Below are positions 13,026 through 15,816 of a stretch of DNA of 15,816 nucleotides, in pieces. The translations under genes were made by a program, and so were the position numbers. Origin of the DNA: an uncultured Oscillospiraceae bacterium (GTDB taxonomy: Bacteria; Bacillota; Clostridia; Oscillospirales; Acutalibacteraceae); the NCBI GenBank assembly GCA_900543305.1, contig UQQZ01000053.1, forward strand, positions 1-15,816. Reading direction: 5' to 3'. Numbering within the stretch: position 1 is the stretch's first letter; each line of letters begins with the position of its first letter. The notes under the pieces are model-generated. The model had not been told where the DNA came from and did not search any database. It was given only the letters and a program-made list of their open reading frames with translations.

Positions 13026-13221
13026 AAACATTATCACCGTACCTCACAAGAGCTATTACTCTCTGGTGATTGCCGTGGCCAAGCGTGCCCGTCAGATTGC
13101 GCAGAAAGCGGAAGATGAAGGGATCATTCTCACGGATAAGCCTGTAGATATGGCTGTCCAGGACTTTGTCCAGGGCAAATATCGGATTATTGAACCTGAC
13201 ACGTTGGAAGAGGATGAATGA
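13009..13221 (+). CDS. rpoZ: DNA-directed RNA polymerase omega subunit
   Basis: This 70-residue protein matches the Firmicute omega subunit: MLKPSENIITVPHKSYYSLV, then IAVAKRARQI, KPVDMAVQDF and an acidic C-terminus. Omega chaperones beta-prime during polymerase assembly. ATG 13009 overlaps the gmk end by 17 bases behind AAAGGG; TTG 12991 is a less likely alternative. The gmk-rpoZ pairing is conserved across most bacteria. priA begins 8 bases inside its 3' end. Confidence 0.93.
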   Translation: MLKPSENIITVPHKSYYSLVIAVAKRARQIAQKAEDEGIILTDKPVDMAVQDFVQGKYRIIEPDTLEEDE

Positions 13222-15661
13222 GGAACAGTTCGTTCAGGTTGCAGTGGAGAATACGGTCTACCACTTTGACAAATTGTTTACCTACCGAGTTCCCCCGGCA
13301 CTGAGAAACCGCGTGGTCCCTGGGGTGCGGGTTAGCGTTCCATTTGGAGCGGGAAATCGCCGCAGAGTGGGACTGGTTTTTGCCATGGGCGGCACAGGGG
13401 GAGAAAAAATCAAAGAGGTGGACAGTGTCCTAGACCGAGAGCCTCCACTTTCTCCCGATTTACTGGATTTGGCTCGGTGGATGGGGGACCGCTACTATTG
13501 TACTCTCTTTGAAGCTGCCAAACTCATGATTCCTGCTGGGTTTCATTTCCGATTGCAAAACAGTTGTGTACTGAGTCCCACGTTTAAAAATTTTGACCGG
13601 GAGGACTACACGGATTCTCAGTGGCAGTTGATTTTGTTGCTGCGTCATGCCAAAGGTTCTGTGACTTTGGATAAAATTGCTCAGGAAACAGGACTGCACG
13701 AAGGAGATCCGGAGTTTGCCGCATTGTTGGCTCATGGGATCCTGTGTAAGGTGAACAAAGCCGCAAGCCGGATTGGGGATGCCACTTCCAAGATGGTGCG
13801 TCCGGTTCCCGAATATACGGGGAAGTTGACTCCCCGGCAGAAGGATGTTTATCAAACACTCCTGGATGCAGGGGAGGTCTCGGAAAAGGAGCTCTGCTAT
13901 TTTACCGGGGCCTCTTCTTCGGTAGTGCGGGCTCTGGTGGAAAAAGGGGCGGCGGAAGCCTTTGAATATGAGGTATACCGCCGGCCCGATTTTTTTCGAA
14001 AACCTTTGGATCCTCCCCAAGAGTTGGTTCTTTCTTCTGCCCAAGAAAGGGTTTTTCAGGAACTGCAAAAGGAATACCACAATTTGCGGGGAAGCAGAAG
14101 TGCTCTCCTGTATGGCGTTACAGGAAGTGGGAAGACCTCTGTCTTTTTAAAGCTGATTCAATCGGTGCAGGACGAAGGCAAAGATGTGATCGTCATGGTA
14201 CCGGAGATTTCTTTGACAGCTCAAACCATTCAGCTGTTTCGTCACCGATTTGGGGATTCCATTGCCGTGTTCCATAGCGGGCTCTCTTTGGGGGAACGAT
14301 TGGACGAATGGAACCGGGTACGCCGTGGCCAAGCAAAAATAGTGATCGGCACCCGGTCTGCCATTTTTGCGCCGGTGCAAAATTTGGGCTTGGTTGTCAT
14401 TGACGAGGAGCAGGAGCACACCTACAAGTCGGAGTCTAGTCCCCGGTATGACGCCCGGGAGGTGGCTCGTTACCGCTGCTGGAAGTCGGGAGGTTTCTGC
14501 CTGTTATCTTCTGCCACTCCTTCCATAGAATCTTGTCGGATGGCCCAGGAAAAAAAGATTGGGTTCCATCAACTGGATGCCCGGTTTGGAGCGGCGGAAT
14601 TGCCCCAGGTGGAACTAGTGGATATGAACGTAGATGCCCCGCCTGGGGAAGGAACCCTGGGGGAAACGTTGTCCAGAGCTTTGAAAGAAAATTTCCAAGC
14701 GGGACGTCAATCCATTCTCTTGCTGAACCGGAGAGGATACCACACTTTTGCTTCTTGCCAAACGTGCCACCAGGTAGTAAGCTGTCCCCATTGCAGTATT
14801 TCCCTGACTTACCACAGCGCCAATGGGCGATTGATGTGTCACTATTGCGGGTATTCGATCCCCTACTCTCATCATTGTCCTTCCTGTGGAAATGACACGG
14901 TAACCTTCCGAGGGACAGGGACGCAAAAGGCGGAAGCCCAATTGCAGGAGCTTTTGCCGGAAGCCCGGATTCTCCGCATGGATACCGACTCTGTGGCGGC
15001 CAAATATGCTCTGGAGAAGAAGCTGGACCAATTTGCTAGTGGGGAATACGACATCATGGTAGGCACACAGATGGTGGCAAAGGGATTGGACTTTGAAAAC
15101 GTCACATTAGTGGGTGTTCTTTCTGCGGATCAGTCTCTTTACAGTGATGATTTTCGCAGCAATGAAAGGACTTTTGATCTGCTTACTCAAGTGGTGGGAA
15201 GAGCAGGGAGAGGAAAGTATCCGGGACGGGCCATTATTCAGACCTTTGCGCCGGAGAATCCTGTATTGCACTTGGCTGCCAGACAGGATTATTTTGGTTT
15301 TTACCGTCAGGAAATCCTGTACCGCCAAACCATGCTTTACCCACCTTTTGTGGATATTTTGGTGATTGGTTTTGTGGGGGAAAAGGAAAAACAGGTGCAC
15401 CAGGGAGCGGAGACTTTTTTACGGATGCTCAGCCAGCTGGCACGGGAAGAGTATGGAGAGCTGCCCCTGCGGGTGTTGCGACCTTCTCCGGCTGCGGTAG
15501 CCAAGGTGAGCAATAAATACCGGTATAAACTTTTGATGAAATGTCGGAATTCTCCCAAACTTCGGGAAATGACCGCCCGGCTGCTGAAGCAGTTTGCGGC
15601 GATAAGGGAATTTCAGTCTGTGACGGTGTACGCAGATCCCAATCCCTATCGGATTATGTAG
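13214..15661 (+). CDS. priA: Primosomal protein N' (replication restart helicase PriA)
   Basis: This 815-residue superfamily 2 helicase reloads the replisome at stalled forks. Order of parts: an N-terminal 3'-DNA-end binding domain (about 5-105, VAVENTVYHFDKLFTYRVPP), a winged-helix region (about 130-260), Walker A GVTGSGKT (301-308), motif Ia-like MVPEISLT (328-335), GTRSAIF (379-385), motif II IDEEQEHTYKSE (396-407; the canonical DEEH appears as DEEQEH), SSATPS (432-437), and a zinc-binding insert with eight cysteines (C515, C518, C524, C527, C542, C545, C555, C558). GTGTQKAE, VGTQMVAKG and QVVGRAGRG (659-667) follow. ATG 13214 gives MNEEQFVQVAVE and overlaps rpoZ by 8 bases. The gene directly follows rpoZ, without the coaBC gene found between them in Bacillus. 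Confidence 0.97.
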   Translation: MNEEQFVQVAVENTVYHFDKLFTYRVPPALRNRVVPGVRVSVPFGAGNRRRVGLVFAMGGTGGEKIKEVDSVLDREPPLSPDLLDLARWMGDRYYCTLFEAAKLMIPAGFHFRLQNSCVLSPTFKNFDREDYTDSQWQLILLLRHAKGSVTLDKIAQETGLHEGDPEFAALLAHGILCKVNKAASRIGDATSKMVRPVPEYTGKLTPRQKDVYQTLLDAGEVSEKELCYFTGASSSVVRALVEKGAAEAFEYEVYRRPDFFRKPLDPPQELVLSSAQERVFQELQKEYHNLRGSRSALLYGVTGSGKTSVFLKLIQSVQDEGKDVIVMVPEISLTAQTIQLFRHRFGDSIAVFHSGLSLGERLDEWNRVRRGQAKIVIGTRSAIFAPVQNLGLVVIDEEQEHTYKSESSPRYDAREVARYRCWKSGGFCLLSSATPSIESCRMAQEKKIGFHQLDARFGAAELPQVELVDMNVDAPPGEGTLGETLSRALKENFQAGRQSILLLNRRGYHTFASCQTCHQVVSCPHCSISLTYHSANGRLMCHYCGYSIPYSHHCPSCGNDTVTFRGTGTQKAEAQLQELLPEARILRMDTDSVAAKYALEKKLDQFASGEYDIMVGTQMVAKGLDFENVTLVGVLSADQSLYSDDFRSNERTFDLLTQVVGRAGRGKYPGRAIIQTFAPENPVLHLAARQDYFGFYRQEILYRQTMLYPPFVDILVIGFVGEKEKQVHQGAETFLRMLSQLAREEYGELPLRVLRPSPAAVAKVSNKYRYKLLMKCRNSPKLREMTARLLKQFAAIREFQSVTVYADPNPYRIM

Positions 15662-15677
15662 TGAAAGGACAAGAAAA

Positions 15678-15816
15678 ATGGCTATTCGCAATATTGTTAA
15701 ATTCGGTGACGAGATTCTGGAAAAAGAATGCCGCAAGGTGGAAAAATTTGACGGAAAGCTTCATCAGCTTCTGGATGATATGAAGGATTGCATTCAGATA
15801 CATGGTGCAGGTCCCC
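15678..15816 (+). CDS. def: Peptide deformylase, N-terminal fragment (3' truncated by window edge)
   Basis: The frame from ATG 15678 runs to the window end (46 codons plus one base). MAIRNIVKFGDEILEKEC, then KLHQLLDDMKD and HGAG, match the N-terminus of peptide deformylase, which removes the formyl group from nascent proteins and usually follows priA. The catalytic motifs EGCLS and HExxH lie beyond the window. The first motif normally reads GxGLAAPQ; here it is GAGP at the very edge, and the spacing from DDM to GxG looks one residue short. An AAAGGA ribosome site precedes the start by about 9 bases. The gene starts 16 bases after priA. Confidence 0.85.
   Translation, partial: MAIRNIVKFGDEILEKECRKVEKFDGKLHQLLDDMKDCIQIHGAGP

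Noticed and set aside
13610..13660. PriA motif II reading DEEQEH as a broken helicase motif
   Set aside because: The Asp-Glu pair and following His are kept in the IDEEQEHTYKSE context (encoded near 14400-14440), all other helicase motifs are intact, and this form is familiar in Firmicute PriA.
1..15816. CRISPR arrays, insertion sequences, attachment sites, tRNA, rRNA, riboswitches, toxin-antitoxin or defence modules
   Set aside because: No direct-repeat arrays, transposase motifs, tRNA-like cloverleafs or foreign-looking islands were seen; the window is fully occupied by conserved housekeeping genes.

Overview
The window is a dense bacterial chromosome segment made of conserved housekeeping genes, with no mobile element, CRISPR array, rRNA or tRNA that I can see. 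Gene content and order (nusB-xseA-xseB-ispA; scpA-scpB-DUF2953-ytfJ-carboxypeptidase-rluB; yicC-remA-gmk-rpoZ-priA-def) are those of an endospore-forming Firmicute, most likely class Clostridia and perhaps Oscillospiraceae. Spore-linked genes (ytfJ/gerW, a PBP5-type carboxypeptidase, remA) and strong AAGGAGG ribosome binding sites fit this. The family-level placement is inference.

Block 1 (1-5268, + strand) is one tightly packed operon that enters from the left: the end of nusB, a TsaD/Kae1-like paralogue of unknown function, both subunits of exonuclease VII (xseA, xseB), a farnesyl diphosphate synthase (ispA), an RluA-family pseudouridine synthase and a cytosolic homologue of zinc-dependent phospholipase C. 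The first six genes overlap one another by 4 to 23 bases, which suggests translational coupling. The block ends at a long nested hairpin (5283-5332) that also terminates the converging rpmB gene.

Block 2 (5356-5693) holds rpmB on the - strand and a 149-base divergent intergenic region. That region carries two well-formed sigma-A type promoters back to back, one for rpmB and one for block 3. Both spacers contain the same TTTTCCTGG element in the same register.

Block 3 (5694-11130, + strand) runs from a site-2 (M50) protease through the condensin-associated proteins scpA and scpB, a DUF2953 membrane protein, ytfJ, a secreted D-Ala-D-Ala carboxypeptidase, rluB and a degenerate GNAT-like protein. 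It links chromosome segregation, envelope and spore functions and ribosome maturation.

Block 4 (11251-end, + strand) has its own promoter at 11169-11197. It carries yicC (RNase), remA, gmk, rpoZ, priA and the start of def, a classic information-processing operon. coaBC, which lies between rpoZ and priA in Bacillus, is absent.

No stretch longer than 300 bases lacks a gene; the longest gap is 149 bases. I did not find a convincing new multi-gene system. The best leads are the TsaD paralogue, the symmetric divergent promoter pair, the hairpin over the carboxypeptidase ribosome binding site, a probable CTG start for scpB and the long rluB/GNAT overlap.
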